Of a stretch of 5,571 nt of DNA, positions 4,579 to 5,571 are shown one piece after another; positions within the stretch are counted from its first letter, which is position 1, and every line of letters begins with the position of its first letter. Under the pieces are notes generated by a model, which had not been told where the DNA came from, searched no databases, and saw only the letters and a program-made list of their open reading frames with translations. Position numbers and translations under genes: made by a program. Source of the DNA: Spartobacteria bacterium (lineage in GTDB: Bacteria; Verrucomicrobiota; Verrucomicrobiia; Chthoniobacterales; UBA10450); assembly GCA_021324035.1 (NCBI GenBank), contig JAJPJU010000279.1, positions 1-5,571 of the forward strand, written 5' to 3'.

Positions 4579-5571
4579 ATGAAAAACGAAACCGTCGCCG
4601 TGGATTATTTTGCCCGCCCCCGATATCGTCAGGTTTCGCCCATCATCTCGCCAAAGTCATTTCCGGCCACGATGCCGCTCGGCCAGTTTTTATTTGAATA
4701 TCTTTACCGCCGCGGTGTCCGGCACAGTTTCGGTATTCCCGGAGACTTCGCTCTGCCGTCGTTTACCTGGCTCGAGAAATCGAAAATTCAAAGCGTAACC
4801 ATGACCCACGAGCCGTCCGCTGGGTTTGCGGCCGACGCTTATTCACGGATCAACGGGATCGGGCTCGTCTGCGTTACCTACTGCGTCGGTGGCTTGAATG
4901 TTTTGAATGCAATCGCCGGCGCCTACGCCGAAAAGTCGCCGGTGGTTGTGGTGAGCGGCGCGCCGGGCCGCAAAGATCGCGAGAAGGATCCGTTGCTTCA
5001 CCACAAAGTGAAAACGTTCGAAACCCAACGCCGCGTTTACGATGAAGTAACGGTCGCGAGCACGGTGCTGCTCGAAGAAGAACGCGCCGCGTCTGAAATC
5101 GTGCGTTGCGTCGAAGCATGTCTGCGACACAAGCGCCCAGTGTATATCGAAGTCCCGCACGACATGGTTGATCGCGAAATTCCCATCGTTTGGATTTCAC
5201 CGGCCCAACCCGCAACATCGGATCCTCACACCCTTCGTGCAGCGCTCGACGAAACACTCGCCTTGATTCGAAGCGCCCGGAAACCGGTCATTCTCGCGGG
5301 GGTAGAGCTGGCGCGATATCGCACCGCCGGCTTGGTGTTGCGCATGGCGGAGCGAATGAACATTCCTATCGCGGCGGATCTTTTGAGCAAGAGCGCGATC
5401 CCTGAAAATCACCGGCTTTACATCGGCGTCTACGGCGGCGCGATGAGCAGCGACGATTTTGTCCGCGATTACGTCGAATCGGCGGACCTGGTTCTGATGC
5501 TCGGTACCTTCATCACCGATATGAGCATGGGATTTTACACTGCGAAGTTGGATCGCCATCGCACGGTGCTC
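4579..5571 (+). CDS. Thiamine-diphosphate-dependent alpha-keto-acid decarboxylase, pyruvate/indolepyruvate decarboxylase family (3' end outside window)
   Basis: Role (family knowledge): cytoplasmic, non-oxidative decarboxylation of a 2-oxo acid such as pyruvate, phenylpyruvate or indolepyruvate to an aldehyde, with ThDP and Mg2+. Seen: 331 codons to the edge, about 60% of the usual 550. The PYR domain spans about 33-195. GIPGDF (52-57) carries the catalytic-type Asp56. THEPSAGFAADAYSR (76-90) carries Glu78, the ThDP N1' contact. CVGGLNVLNAIAGAYAEKSP (102-121) is a family block. LLHH (139-142) matches the His-His pair of pyruvate decarboxylases. These residues separate it from acetolactate synthases, which lack the His pair. 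The central domain begins near 205, with ARKPVILAGVE and ADLVLMLGTFITDMSMG. The ThDP/Mg-binding PP domain lies past the edge. Start: ATG at 4579, with GAGGA (4568-4572) 6 nt upstream; this gives about 30 residues more than usual before the PYR domain. The substrate cannot be read from this part. Confidence 0.9.
   Translation, partial: MKNETVAVDYFARPRYRQVSPIISPKSFPATMPLGQFLFEYLYRRGVRHSFGIPGDFALPSFTWLEKSKIQSVTMTHEPSAGFAADAYSRINGIGLVCVTYCVGGLNVLNAIAGAYAEKSPVVVVSGAPGRKDREKDPLLHHKVKTFETQRRVYDEVTVASTVLLEEERAASEIVRCVEACLRHKRPVYIEVPHDMVDREIPIVWISPAQPATSDPHTLRAALDETLALIRSARKPVILAGVELARYRTAGLVLRMAERMNIPIAADLLSKSAIPENHRLYIGVYGGAMSSDDFVRDYVESADLVLMLGTFITDMSMGFYTAKLDRHRTVL

Noticed and set aside
4843..5559. 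Minus-strand frames of 105-127 codons under the decarboxylase
   Set aside because: They lie opposite conserved ThDP-enzyme motifs and are shadows.

Overview
The window reads as a Gram-negative chromosome segment of moderately high GC. It carries c-type cytochromes, an outer-membrane barrel and alpha-keto-acid metabolism genes. A soil or sediment bacterium of the Verrucomicrobiota or Acidobacteriota type would fit the style of the proteins. That placement is an impression; no marker gene here settles it.

Left part (positions 1-3974, minus strand; transcription runs right to left). Four co-directional genes lie in the order AraC-type regulator (3540-3974), octaheme c-type cytochrome of the MtrA/DmsE type (2613-3452), 781-residue outer-membrane beta-barrel of the MtrB/PioB type (266-2611), and a small monoheme cytochrome c cut by the window edge (1-228). 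The cytochrome and barrel genes are 1 nt apart, and the barrel and monoheme genes 37 nt apart. Together they look like a porin-cytochrome conduit that moves electrons across the outer membrane. The multiheme cytochrome would be the wire held in the barrel, and the monoheme cytochrome a periplasmic shuttle. The layout recalls PioABC and MtoAB-D of iron oxidisers and the Pcc conduits of Geobacter. No cell-surface multiheme cytochrome (MtrC/OmcB type) is present in the window. The direction of electron flow (oxidation of an external donor or reduction of an external acceptor) cannot be read from the sequence.

Middle (about 3975-4119). This is a divergent intergenic region with small dyads but no promoter I can defend.

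Right part (4120-5571, plus strand). Three closely spaced genes, each with a good Shine-Dalgarno sequence, form a probable operon. The first encodes a 29-residue single-pass membrane peptide resembling KdpF. The second encodes a 108-residue TM2-like membrane protein with an acidic tail. The third is the first 331 codons of a thiamine-diphosphate-dependent alpha-keto-acid decarboxylase of the pyruvate/indolepyruvate decarboxylase family, running off the right edge. No kdpABC genes are present, so the KdpF-like peptide is an orphan within this window.

No RNA genes, mobile elements, CRISPR arrays or convincing terminators were seen.
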